64,000 nt of DNA, from assembly GCF_022201045.2 (NCBI RefSeq), contig NC_068557.1, forward strand, positions 8,680,001 through 8,744,000, read 5' to 3'. A model generated the notes under the pieces. That model was not told the origin of the DNA, searched no databases, and saw nothing but the letters and a program-made list of their open reading frames with translations. A program made the position numbers and the translations under genes. Below, one piece after another: positions 1 through 12,278 of the stretch (position 1 is the first letter of the stretch; the number at the start of each line of letters is the position of its first letter). This stretch comes from Citrus sinensis. Taxonomy: Eukaryota > Streptophyta > Magnoliopsida > Sapindales > Rutaceae.

Positions 1-199
1 AAATGACTATAATGCCCTTAAAATACATAAATTACTTAATTAAAATAAAACACACGTAATTAAATCACAAGAATGTTAAATACATAAAAGCAAGGGTTAT
101 TAGTAAGACTTGAAATGTAAAATGACGGTTTTCTCCTTTATAAATATGCCTTTTCTAACACTCAACACCCATCTTACTGGTACAAAACTAATTTTTGAA

Positions 200-3100
200 G
201 CAAATGTTGTCTCACATGATCGTGAAAACAATTATGAAAATGGGCATGGCCGTGGGCATAACTGTGGCCGTAGACATAGTTGTGGTCGTGGTCGTGGCTA
301 TTATTGAGGTTGAGGACATAATAAAAGCCATTATTATCGACCTCGTGGTGGGTATAAGAAGCACAAAAAGGGGAAAAATGAGGGCAGAACATCTGCCCAA
401 CATAATATTCAAGAAAACACTTGTGATAAATGTGGAATGTCTTGTCATTTTTAGAGACAATGTCGTACACCCAAACATCGTGTAGATATGTTTTAGGCAT
501 CCTTAAAATCAAAAGGACAGAATGTCGAAACTCACTGTATTGATGACTTAGATCTAGTGGATGTTACACATCTTGATATTTCAGACTTCTTTGAAGATAG
601 AGATGGAAAAATTGATCACTTGATTGGTGATGGAAATGTTCATCACATTTAAAAATTTTACTTGGGTTTTATGTTTGTTCATGTAATTTTTTATTTTTCA
701 TGTTATCTAATATGTATTTCTTTTATTTTTATCTAAGGATATGAATTTCAATAAAATGTTTGATGGAGAAATATGTTTGGCTAATAGTGCAACTACATAT
801 ACGATCCTTCAAAATAAGATGTATTTTTCAAATTTAAATTTAATTAAAGCCAACGTTAATATAATATAAGCTCCATTAGATTTATTGAAGGTACTGGAAG
901 AGCCATGATTATATTAACAAAAGGTACAAAATTAGATATTCATAATACATTGTATTCACCTAAATAAAAAATAAATTTACTTAGCTTTAAAGACATTCGT
1001 CATAATAGTTTTCATATAGAAACAATGAATGAGAATAATGTAGAATATCTATGCATTACTTCTAATATGTTTGGAAAGAAAGAGATATTAGAAAAGCTTA
1101 CAACTCTCTCATCTGACTTATATTATACGACGATAAAATCAATTGAAAGTTATGCAGTCATAAAAGATAAGTTATATGATCCAAAATCTTTTATAATTTG
1201 GTATGACTACCTTGGTCATCTTAGATCAACAATGATGCATAGAATTATTGAAAATTCTCATGGACATCCATTGAAAGATTTGCAAATTTTGATGTCAAAT
1301 AGTTGCACTGTTTGTTCTTAAGAAAAATTGGTAGTTAAACCATCGCACAATAAAATTAATTATGAATCTTCATCATTTTTACAAATGATTCGAGGAGATA
1401 TCGTGGGCTTATTCACCCACCAAGTGGTCCATTTCATTATTTTATGGTTTTGATTGATGCACCTGCATGATGGTCAGATGTTTGTTTATTATCTGCATGT
1501 AAGGTTGCATTTGCAAGATTTCTTGCGTAGATAATCATGTTATGTGCATAATTTCCAGATTATCCAATCAAGACCATATGTGTAGATAATGCTGGTGAGT
1601 TTACTTCTAAAATATTATTGTATGACAGTTAGGATTGATATAGAACATCCAATACCACATGTACATATTAAGAATAAATTAGCAGAATCTCTTATCAAAC
1701 GTCTTCAGGGTATTGCCAAAACTTTATTATTACGAAGTCAATTATCTATTTCAACATAAGGACGTGTTATTTTGCATGCTACGGCATTAATCCACTTAAA
1801 GCCTATTGTCTATCATAAATATTCTTCATCGCAATTGGTATTGGGACATCAACAAGATATATCCTATTTACGCATTTTTAGTTGCGCAATACAAGTGCCG
1901 ATTGTGCCCCCATAACGCATTAAAATGGGACCCCAATGATGTTTGGGAATTTACGTGAGATTTGACTCACCATTTATTACCATATATCTTGAACCATTGA
2001 CGGGTGATGTATTTACCGCAAGATTTGCGGATTGTCATTTTGATGAGACAAATTTTCCCCTATTGGGAGAAAGAAAAAAGGCCCATAAGGTTAGACATGA
2101 TCCTCAATGGAAAATGACCCATATATCTCATTTAGATCCACGCATATCTTAGAGTGAAAATGAAGTGCGTAGAATAGTTCATTTGCAGCAAATTGCAAAA
2201 CAATTGCCAGATGCCTTTACAGATGCAATAAAAATAAGCAAATCATATATACCAGCTGCTAATGTACCTGACCGAGTCATTGTTCCTAAAGAACAATTAA
2301 TGAAAAATGCAGCTGATGAATTATCTATGGCACGCCATAAGAGTGGTAGATCAATTGGTTCAAAATATAATATTCCAAGGAAAAGAAAAGTGATTAATAT
2401 TGTTCTGCTACAAATGATACTAAAAAACTAAAAGAACAAATTGCTCTAGAAAAGCAAATGGTCCATGAAAAGACTAAAAACCTTGACAATATACAAATTC
2501 TTTATGGGAAGCAAAGCCATGAAAAGACACTTGAATAAAAAAATAGTGAGATTTCTATTGATTATACTCAAGGTAATAATTTGAAAAGACGCTTGGTCCT
2601 TGATAAGACCAAACACCATGAAAGACCTCTTAAAGAAACACATGCCCAAAAAATGGCACAAGCCCTTAAAGAGGCTGGAAATAAAGCAATTATCAGCAAT
2701 GATGTGCTTGCGTTTACAGTAGCTACTGACATTATAAATGATCATGATTCGCAAACAATTGATGAATGTAAACTGAGGCATGATTGGCTTAAGTAGAAAG
2801 AAGCAATCCATGCAGAGTTGACTTCTTTAGCCAAACGTGATGTATTTAGACCTGCAGTCCTAACACCTGAGGGTGTCAAACCTGTTGGATATAAATAGGT
2901 ATTTGTACGGAAACATAATGAAAATGATGAAGTCGTAAGATATAAATACAACTACTTGCATAAGGCTTCTCACAGAGACCTGGTATTGATTACAACGAGA
3001 TATATTCTCCCGTTATGTGTGCAATTACATTTCGATTTTTAATTAGTTTGGCTGTATCAGAAAATCTTGATATGGTCTTATGGATGCGGTGACAACCTAT

Positions 3101-4850
3101 CTATATAGGTCACTTGACATTAATATATGTATGAAAATCTCTTGAGGATTTAAAATGCCAGAATCTTGTCAGTGATCACATCGTAGCTTATATTCAATAA
3201 AGCTACAAAGATATTTAGATGGATTAAAACAATATGGACGCATGTGTTATAATTGCCTCGGTGAGTATTTGATAAAAGAATGATATATTAATGATTCTAT
3301 ATGTCCATGTGCTTTATAAAGCAATTAGAATATAATATTTCTATTGTCGCAGTTTATGTTGATGATTTAAGTTTAATAGAAACTCCTGTAGAGCTCCAAA
3401 AGACTGTTGATTGTTTAAAAAATGAATTTGAAATGAAAGATTTAAGGAAAACTAGATATTGTCTGGGGCTGCAGACTGAGCACATACCTAATGGTATTTT
3501 TAACCATCAATCAAATTATATTGAAAAAAATTTTGAAACGTTTCAACATGAATAAAGCTTACCGTTGAGTACCCCAATAGTAGTCCGGTATCTTGATCTT
3601 AAAAATGATCCATTTCGTCCTAAAGATGATGATGAACAGATACTTGGTTCTGAAGTACTATATCTAAATGCAATTGGTGTTCTAATATATTTAGCACAAT
3701 GTACTAGACCATATATAGCATTTTCTGTTAATCTATTAACTCGATTCAGGTCCGAACCAATTAGAAGACACTAGAATGGCGTTAAACACATTTTTCGTTA
3801 TTTTCGAGGAACAATTGATCTGGATTTATTTTATTCTAACGAATTAATGAAAAATTCAGGTCTTATTGGTTATGCTGATGCATGTTATTTTTCTGATCCC
3901 TATAAAGCACGTTTACAAACAAGATATGTTTTTACTTTTAATGGTACAACGATTTCTTAGAAATCTATGAAATAAACTCTCGTTGCAACATCATCAAACA
4001 ACTATGAAATTCTTGCATTTCATGAAGCTAGTCGAGAGTGCATATGGTTGCGATCTATAATTAATCATATTCAAAGTACTTGTAGAATATCTTCAAGTTC
4101 AAATATCCCAACAGTGATATATAAAGATAATGCTGCATGTATAGATCAACTTAGGGAGGATACATTAAAAGGGACAGAACAAAACATATTTCAGCAAAAT
4201 TCTTTTACACTCATGAGTTCCAACAGAACAAGAAGATTGATATCAAACAGATACGCTCCACAGATAATTTAGCTAACCTATTTACAAAAGCTCTACCTAT
4301 ATCTACATTTGAGAAAATAATATATAGAAAATAACATATGGCGTTAGCATGCGTCGCTTCAACAAACTATCAAATTAACATATGTTGCCATTAGAAGGAA
4401 TACTCATCAGGAGGAGCACTCATAAGGAGGAGTGGAATTTAGACATATGTACAGTGTACTCTTTTTTCCTTTTGACCAGGTTTTTGCATTAGGTTTTTAC
4501 TGGCAAAAGTTTTTAACAAGAAAGTTTAAAAGTACATCCAATGTCATCATATGACTCATTAAATGTTAGATATCCAAAGAGAAGTGTTATGAATTATTAT
4601 GCAATCCACCAAGTAAATGGAAGCACCACTTGTGATTAATGAACTCACCACTTTGAAAGTGAATTCATCACTTTGAGTTTTATAAACATATATTGTCACC
4701 CACTCCACTAAGGCACCAACTATATATATAGTTATAGTTTGAGCAAAATATAGAACTCGAAAATGAGCTTATCTTTGTCTATTGATCTTCTTTGAAATGC
4801 TCTGCAATATTATAGTAACATAAATAAAGTTTTGTTACAAATTTTCTTAT
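200..4850 (+). mobile_element. Degenerate Ty1/copia LTR retrotransposon, gag-pol remnant
   Basis: Conceptual translation on the plus strand, broken by many stops and frame changes, gives the copia domain order. There is a Gly/Arg/His-rich gag tail near 220-340 and a CX2CX4HX4C zinc knuckle near 423-465 with an in-frame stop inside it. A protease-like segment near 775-830 reads NSATTYTIL, with Asn where the catalytic Asp is expected. Integrase pieces lie at 1190-1900, reverse transcriptase with the YVDDL motif near 3355-3370, and RNase H near 3950-4270 (the KDNAACIDQL segment). Integrase before reverse transcriptase is diagnostic of copia rather than gypsy. No 5' LTR was recognised, so the element is truncated or extends left of the window. 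It cannot encode its own proteins. Confidence 0.88.
4585..4850 (+). repeat. Candidate 3' LTR of the copia remnant
   Basis: After the RNase H remnant and purine-rich stretches (two GGAGGAG blocks, 4411-4436), a segment starting TGTTATGAAT contains a TATA-like run (4725-4733) and an AATAAA signal (about 4823). That is the order expected of U3-R-U5. No 5' partner is in the window and the right edge is not marked by a visible TSD, so both limits are approximate. Confidence 0.4.
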
Positions 4851-5129
4851 CCAGTTCTAAATGATTTGCTTCCAAATCATACAATGATGATACTGGTGGA
4901 CATATTGACAATATGTTATGTTTTCCATGTTCTTTTTCTTCTTCTTCTTTAACTCAATTAGCTAGATATGTGCTTTTGCTTCCACATATTCTTCCAAAAT
5001 TTATATATCAATTTGTACTTTATTTTTTAACTCAAGAGTGTTATGTTATTTGAGTTAAGTTTTGCTTGTACTCAATTTTAGTTGGCTTTTTGAGATTGAA
5101 TGTTTATTCAGAAGATGATAGGCAATTAA

Positions 5130-5386
5130 GGTTTTGTTTGAGATTGAGGTTAAAATAAGTTTAAAAGTCACAGCACTAAACTATTTAATAAACACTAACT
5201 GTTGTAATTTGAAAAATATATTGATATACTTTTTCACTTGTAGGGTGAAAGAACTATTATATCTTTAATAATTTTATAATTATTATTTAAAAGTTATATT
5301 TACTACATATTATTAATTTTTGTCTCATAATTACAATTTTTTCACAACAGCTCTAATTTAAAAGTTACAACATCTCAATCTCAATT
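5130..5386. mobile_element. MITE, family M1 copy 1
   Basis: AT-rich element whose ends are imperfect inverted repeats (left end contains GTTTGAGATTGAGG, right end CATCTCAATCTCAA). The interior matches two other segments of the window, at 25637-25917 and 59616-59857, notably the shared run around ATATCTTTAATAATTTTAT followed by TATTTA/TTATATATTATTAA. No coding sequence. Target duplication not resolved, so the superfamily is not assigned. Confidence 0.55.
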
Positions 5387-5787
5387 TTTTTTTAGTGGTT
5401 AATTACTTATTTTCTTTCTCTTTTCTCTTGTTTCTTTCAGAAATAGCAAAGCATGAACATGCTTCTGAAAATTGCCTATAATCCACGTGCAAAATGAGAA
5501 TAAGGCTTTATATCCTTGGACACCATACTGGCTGTTGCAAGCTTTCGATTCAACTGGTGAAAGATATCATTTTTGTGTAGTTGAACTATATTCAAAGCTT
5601 AACAAGATAACAATAAAAAGAGAACCGAGAAGTCACTTATTTTAATATATAAGATCATTTCAGCACCAACGAAATTAATTTGTAAAAGGTTTACACAAAT
5701 TTTGTCATAATTTGTTTTTCTTATATGCATTTAGAAATCTAGTACATACTAAAATAAGACGAAATTATAGCTGTAGAGTGGCAATTA

Positions 5788-6123
5788 GGGGTGGGCATAA
5801 ACCTACGACCCATGGGTTTACCCAAATCCAAATCAAATTAATTGGTTTGGATTGAGTAAATCATGAAAGTGGGTTAGATGTGAGTTTTATATAAAAAATC
5901 ATTTCATTATGGGTTGGATATGATTTTCTCATGGGTCATGGATAAAATCCCAATACTCAAATTTGAAATGAAATTTACCATGTGGTTCAAATGTGAAATG
6001 ACAATATTAACCTTGAATTTATGATAACAACAAAAATAGAAAATTGACACAAAGTTGCAAGGGCATAACTGTATTAACCACCTCCCCACCAAGATTCAAA
6101 ATCACACAGCCAACCGTTGAGGG
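5788..6123. mobile_element. hAT-like terminal fragment
   Basis: Begins TAGGGGTGGGCATAAACC, a typical left terminus of plant hAT elements, and continues with repeated words of the ACCCATGGGTTT/GGTTTGGATT kind. No matching right terminus was found before the next element at 6132, so this looks like a truncated copy. Confidence 0.35.
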
Positions 6124-6131
6124 TACAAAAC

Positions 6132-7008
6132 TAGGGATGGCAATGGGCACCGCCCGCAGCGGGTTTGCCATTACCAAATCCAAACCCGCACAAAATTGAA
6201 ATTACCAAACCCACCCGCAACCCGCAGCGGATTTTAATTTTTTTAAAAAAATCCACTCGCAGCGGGTTTTAACAATTACCAAACCCGCAATGGTATCCGG
6301 CGGATTTTTTACGGGTTTCCGTATTTAAAATCACAAATGTTTAATATATAAATTTATAATAATAACCTCAAATTTCATATAACATACTCAATTTTATATT
6401 TAAACAATGTAAATGAAAAATTAAAATTTCCACATCAATTCAACATAAATTCTCAAATTTAAGTATAAATTACACAAATCTATTTAAAAAACACAAACTA
6501 GTATCTAAAAATAATAATTACATTTCATATTATCATTTAAAACAAGCTCCAAGAGAAGATATTCATTTCATTCACCACCATAAGCACCCATCCAACACAA
6601 TGCCTATAATAATAATTAAGATTAATATTTTCAAATACTAATTCGAAGGGAAATGCCTTTAGTTTTCTTTAGGTTATGACTTTAGAATAGGAGATGGGCT
6701 ACATACACACATACACAACTTTGAACCTTTGGTTATTTGGTAATTTGATTAATGACATTATTTTCTTTATACATTTATAGATTAAAATTAAATTAAAAAT
6801 ATTTAGAAAAAATATTGCGGGTTCGGTGGATATCCATGCGGGTATCCACCGGATATAAGGTTAATACCAAACTCACCCACATCCATGTGCGGGTTTTAAT
6901 TTATAATACTAAACACGCCCGCAACGGGTAAAATTACTCACAACGGGCGGGTTTTGGCGGGTGGGTTTGGGCGGGTTCGCTGGTTTGCGGGTACAATTGC
7001 CATCCCTA
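6132..7008. mobile_element. Non-autonomous hAT element, 877 bp, copy A
   Basis: The element starts TAGGGATGGCAAT and ends ATTGCCATCCCTA. It is flanked on both sides by the same 8 bp, TACAAAAC (6124-6131 and 7009-7016). An 8-bp TSD with this terminus is the hAT signature. The subterminal parts are GC-rich and full of CCCGC/GCGGG words that can fold on each other; the middle is AT-rich. There is no transposase ORF, so movement would need a source elsewhere. A second 877-bp copy lies at 50205-51081 in the opposite orientation. Confidence 0.9.
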
Positions 7009-7439
7009 TACAAAACTAAGGCAGCTACCCGATATAATTATATTAAAAACAAAACATTCTAATTAGATTTCTTAATTTATTAAACAAATATTATGAGTAA
7101 AATAACAACTAAATATTTTATCAAACTAATTTTTAGTGGAGTAGTAGGGACCTCCTCACTGACTATTGAGGTTTGAGAATTAGATACACCTAACAGTCCA
7201 TATTTTACTTAGAAAAACGAATAAATAAATATTCGCGAAATAGCGGAAACAAAATCGAATCAATTTGTAAATATCACTAATATTTTTATGAAAGAGTAAA
7301 TATCAAAATATATAAAAAGATTAAAAGCCTAAAACAAAAAGAACCCAAACGTTGATATCTTTCAGTACAAAACCCTGACTTGTGATTTCTCCAAAACCCT
7401 AAAATTGCTCATTATCAAAGCTTCAAAGAGAGGATTTCA

Positions 7440-7732
7440 ATGGTGGAAACAAAGAACCCAGAAGAACCCACATTGCCTTCGAAGCGCAAGCCCGATGTAA
7501 GCTGCGAAGATCACCCGAACAAGGCCCGAAAGCTTCAATCTTCAAACAACAATTCTCAACTTCCAGAGGACAAATCTCGAGGGCCAGATGAAAAGCTCGT
7601 CAATTCAGATGCTCAATTAGACGAAAACGGAGACGATGGTGAAAACGACGACGAAGAGAATAATGGGGAAGTTGTCGTAGATAGAAAGGGCAAGGGAATT
7701 TTAATAGAGGAGGATGATGGAGATGATGATAG

Positions 7733-7769
<37 letters not shown>

Positions 7770-7949
7770 TCGAGTGATGGATGGAATCAATCCGACGGTG
7801 AGAGTGATTTGTCTGATGATCCATTGGCGGAGGTTGATTTGGACAATATTCTTCCGTCCAGGACTAGAAGGAGGGTAACTAAGCCCGGGGAATTTGTTGC
7901 CAATGATCTTGCTGACGATGATAGTGATAGTGACGATGAAGATGCTTGA
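7440..7949 (+). CDS. Small acidic nuclear protein resembling histone chaperone CHZ1
   Basis: Single open frame of 169 codons starting at an ATG in a favourable context (TTTCAATGG). The N-terminal 35 residues carry basic clusters (SKRKP, KARK) that could act as nuclear signals. Residues about 60-125 are extremely acidic, including an unbroken run of 11 Asp. Near residues 132-146 the segment DLDNILPSRTRRR resembles the CHZ motif of Chz1-type H2A.Z-H2B chaperones, in which an acidic stretch precedes a hydrophobic pair and a basic RTR element. The tail is again acidic. By family knowledge such proteins bind H2A.Z-H2B dimers in the nucleus. Assignment rests on one short motif and composition, so it could be another acidic nuclear protein. 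The upstream A-rich leader and lack of competing frames make it a credible gene. Confidence 0.68.
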
Positions 7950-7954
7950 GTTAG

Positions 7955-8179
7955 GTAAGGTTAGTTCAATTGAGTATAATTTTTAGTAGAATCGACAATT
8001 GGGAGCTTAATCCGTGGTTAAATTGTAGTATAAGTATTTTGATGAGATCATGTTAGTTTTGTGTTTGGGTGGAACAATGTGACATTATTGTAACTCAACC
8101 TAAATATGTTCCTTTTTTCATGTTTTTTTTTTTTTGTTCTTCTTGTATGATATTAAAAATTTTGTTCTGCTTATTATAG
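7955..8179 (+). other. Possible 3'-UTR intron of the CHZ1-like gene
   Basis: A strong donor (TTAG|GTAAGG) lies only five bases after the TGA at 7947-7949. A pyrimidine-rich acceptor (TTCTGCTTATTATAG) ends at 8179. An intron this close to the stop codon would not be expected to trigger nonsense-mediated decay. Transcript evidence is lacking. Confidence 0.4.
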
Positions 8180-10585
8180 GAAATGCATTTCTTGATGATT
8201 GAGAAACAAAGCAGTTGATTCATGCTGCCGATTTTTGGTTTATTTGAATTCTTAGTATTGGAAATCCAATGAAGACCTATGAATGCTATCCTCTGTGAGA
8301 ATGGAAAATGTGCAACTTGAAAAAGTAACATGTAGAAAGCTTATCCTTGTAATCATTGAAATGAATTGTTTGTGCATCATTTCACTCAACTTGTGTGAAT
8401 TTTCTTTATCTATGGAAAAATCCTTAACTTGTGCCTTAGCATGATTTCTAAAAGCAAAGTTTTTAAAAGCAAAGTTTTATCCAATTTATCTGAGCTAAAG
8501 AGACAGTGTGAGAATCCCAAATGATGTGTGAGAACTTGACGGTTGGTTGTTTGTGTTTATATGGTTGTGGTTTCACTTGGTGTTGAGAGTGGGGATTAGA
8601 TCACATTAAAGCTGTGACAGACATTTGATAGTTGTTCATGAGAGTTTGTTGAGATATATATCGTTACACTGGTTTTAAAATATAGATTGTGGATATTTTC
8701 TCAGTTTGCTTTTCGCTGTAAGTTTGTTGGCCGTGATTCACCACCAATGTTGCTTTGGATTCTTCCAAGCTTTTCAAACTTTGGGAAACTAGTTCAATTT
8801 TGTAACTCACTTTGAAATAACTGTGACTCTGGTATACATATCCTTCCTGAAACAACTGTACCTTTCCAGTTAACTGTTGTGGAAGCCACAAAGAAACTAG
8901 CTCAACTCAATCCCCTTAAGCTATTTATGGAATTCTACACGTAAACATTATTTTTTTTCAAGCTCAACTCACTGAAAACATTATTAAGCTTCTGAAAGTT
9001 TTCGTTATACTGGTTAGGACATCAAACATTGTTCTTATTTTGCACGCAAAAAGAAACTTATCGTCTTATTCTTTTGTTCTTGTTTTATGATGGGATGATT
9101 ATTTTTGGGGGGTTAGATTTTCAGTGAATGTCAGATAATTTTTTAGTGGTTTTATGCAACCTGGAAACAGTGGTTGTGAATTTTGACTTATTTGTATGAT
9201 TTGTTAGGTTTTCATTGCTAAAGTAGAAATTCATTTTATTTTAGTATGATGTTGGAATTGCCTGGCACAAGTTTTAGTGTAATATCAACTTGCAAATGGT
9301 GTAATTTGGAGTTCACTTTTCTTGTTCCATTTATTTATGTAGAGCCTGCTGGTACTCGAGATGGCAGTGCCCTGCATATTGCGCTAACATATCGATTATA
9401 GTTTCAAATTGCATGGTTTACCCTGCGTGTTAGGATATTATATTTTGGGCAGCAGCAATAGATATCCCTATCTATGTGTCCGATTATTGAAGCCATATTT
9501 GCATGCTTTGTTTGCCATATAAATCGTGAATCTTGATGTAAAGTTGAACGTACCTTATGTGGATGATGAGTCTGAAATCTGACTTCATTGTCTCCAGTAA
9601 AATTGTGCATTACGGACAAAGCACTTAAATTTTCAATTTTTGTGTTTATGTAAATAGTTACTTGGATGATGAAAGTTTACTTTTCGCATGGTGATGAAAT
9701 GAATGCTACAGATTGTTGAAATTCTTATTATGTTCTAGTTGCAACTCTTCAATGGTTTTCCATTTCCTTTAATTGGTTTTATCAGCTTGTTGTGAATGAT
9801 TTTGAATGAGAACCAATGTTAGCTGGGCTACGACAAGACACTTATCATGTTTAGATGCAACTGTAATTGTTGTTTGCCTTACATGCTGTTATTTGTTCAG
9901 AGGATTCACAGTTCAGAATAACTCATCAAGATTGAATAAACTTGGTTTATTTGAACATTCTTAGAAAATGCAAATGAATATATGGGCATCTTTACTGAAT
10001 GAAGCTTTCACAAACCATATGCGGAAGAATTTGTAATGCCTGCTTTTTCTTGGTTCTCTCACAGCGTCTGCTCAATGCATTGGTTACACGTTGTTTATGA
10101 TTGATGGCTAATGAAAATGAAATGCAATAATAAAGTATAGATAATAATAATAATATTCGCACGTTAAAATTATATTTTAAAATCGACATAAATTCAAATT
10201 AATAGAAGATTTTATGATTTAGCCTTTAGGCAACCGTCCGTTGATCATTATTATCTTGCGCCGGCGGCTGGGACATGTAACATGTAAAGTAGTGATACAC
10301 AAACAGTTAGACCAGGGTCCATCTTAAAGTTTAGCATGGACCCTGTGGCCATGGTAAGATTGCGGTTCATATTGTAACACGGCCCTCTTGTATCAATGGA
10401 GCCCCCCACTCAACCTCTTTTTTTGGGCTCTAATAATACCGAACAGGGCATTATCAATTGGCCCATGAGTTACCATGGTCCCTTTAACTGGCTGATTGCA
10501 TCAGACATAAAAGCAGAACATCCCATGAATACCTTCACATCTCATGAAAATGAAAAACAAAATAAAAACTTTTTAGAAGCTTTTA
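8180..10585. other. Gene-free stretch, possibly partly 3' transcribed region
   Basis: No coding frame with family similarity on either strand. Base composition is T-rich on the plus strand, like plant UTR or intron sequence, so part may belong to the transcript of the gene ending at 7949. No transposon ends were recognised here. Confidence 0.5.
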
Positions 10586-10589
10586 TTTT

Positions 10590-11005
10590 GTGTACACGTT
10601 CGTTTCCTTAAATTCTTGTCATGCATGTGCTTGTTTTACGTGATTAGTTTAAAAGTACGATTGTCAAGAATTCAACTGTAACATTGAAAGTACTCGAGAC
10701 CTTTTCGATCGTTAAAATTTAAGATAGTAATTTGAACACATGTAGTGAAAGTGAATCCACCCCTCTACAGTCAGTCAATATATGCTACACTGTATCCATA
10801 ACTAACTAATGCGTAACGTAAGAGCGTAGGCTTCTGTGTACACTCATTAAATTCATATCATGCATGTGCCTATTTCACATGAGTAGTTAAAAAATGTACA
10901 TATGACAAGAATTTAACGATATACAATGTGAATCCACCACTCTACTGTCAGTTGAATAAGCCATGCTATACCAATACTAATCCGTTACGCAAGAGCGGGA
11001 GAGTC
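10590..11005. repeat. Diverged direct duplication
   Basis: Two successive blocks, about 10590-10830 and 10834-11005, share the same ordered words. These are GTGTACAC, then ATTCTTGTCATGCATGTGC or ATTCATATCATGCATGTGC, then CAAGAATT, GTGAATCCACC and CTCTAC, then CAGTC or CAGTTG, and finally ACGTAAGAGCG or ACGCAAGAGCG. The second block has lost about 70 bp. No coding frame crosses them. Confidence 0.6.
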
Positions 11006-12257
11006 GTCAATGTGAGCCAAACCTGAACATTTCTCCAAATGCATGCAGATTGATGGATACTCCCATCCAGGACCAGCTGACAGGAGCACTGCACAATTAG
11101 ATATGATCAGAAATTGCATATGGGTAGGTCTGCTCTTTACGTTACTCTATGGAAAATGAGAGAGGCTAACAATACATCGGCCGACCAAAATTATGTGGTC
11201 CTTTTACACGTTCATTCATTGTCTTTGTTGATTTGTAGTATTAGTAATTGCAAATGAATGTGAAAAATTGGACCACCTCAAAAAGAGACGTCTAATGTTT
11301 CATCTCCCTTTCAACCAAAAAAGCCCGTGGTCATATATATATATGCGAACGAGCCTTAACAGAGGACCACACTGCATTTTCCATGCGTTATCATTTCGCA
11401 TGTTGCTTCAGTTATTCAATTGGCTCCAAAGATATGAGTGTGGATCAAATTTTATTGGATTCAAGTAACCTCATCTATTCAAGCGTTTTGATGTCATATA
11501 CATGCCGAATTCAAATGTCTAACTAAGTACTTGATGGTTCACCTGTTAAGACCTCTAAGAATATTAGGACCCGTTCGGTATTGTTTCTCAATTAGTATTT
11601 TCTAAAAATAAAAATGAGATTGAAAATGATGTTTTGCAGTTGCTGTATTTTTAATTTAAGTATGCATTTGGTATCATTTTCTATATCTTGTATTTTAAAA
11701 TTAGAAACAGTAATATGTGTTCGGTAGACACAATTGAGAATAATAAAAACATTTAAATATGTGTTTGGTAATACCATTTTCAAAAATAGATTTTACTAAA
11801 TATTTAAGTCATACTTATAATTAAAGAGTAATTGTTTAACTAATACATACACAAACATACCATAAATAATTTAAACAAAATAATTATATAAAACTAAATG
11901 ATAATAAAATTTAATTATTAGCATTAATTGAAAAAAGTTTTATATTATCTTTATTTTTACACTATATTTAAAATATTACAATACCTATGATTTAAACAAA
12001 ATAATTATACAAATTACATGATGGACATCATGCATTATGTGTGTAATCATGCTGTATAGAAATTACAATTTTATCTCTTATACCATTCATCTCTGCAATT
12101 TAGATATCATATCAAATCATTCATAGAAAAGAATTAAAATAGAATAATAATTTAATTTTCAATATTCACATTTTATCAATGAGGAATACAACAACAATCA
12201 GTTATTTACAAAAGTAATTAATACAATGGAATCAACCCAATAAAAACAACGTTGTAC
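11006..12257. other. Gene-free, AT-rich; possible DNA-transposon terminus near 11570
   Basis: A motif GGACCCGTTCGGTATTGTTTCTCA at 11569 resembles MITE left ends of the GGSCCGTTYGG kind, and related TTCGGTA/TTTGGTA words recur to about 11775. No convincing right end or target duplication was found. Nothing coding is supported. Confidence 0.3.
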
Positions 12258-12278
12258 GAGAGAGAGAGAGAGAGAGAG
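12258..12278. repeat. (GA)n microsatellite
   Basis: Uninterrupted GA dinucleotide run of about ten units. Confidence 0.95.

Noticed and set aside
174-512. Minus-strand 112-codon frame and overlapping plus frames at the window start
   Set aside because: They are shadows of the Gly/Arg/His-rich copia gag tail. The plus-strand reading matches copia gag and zinc knuckle.
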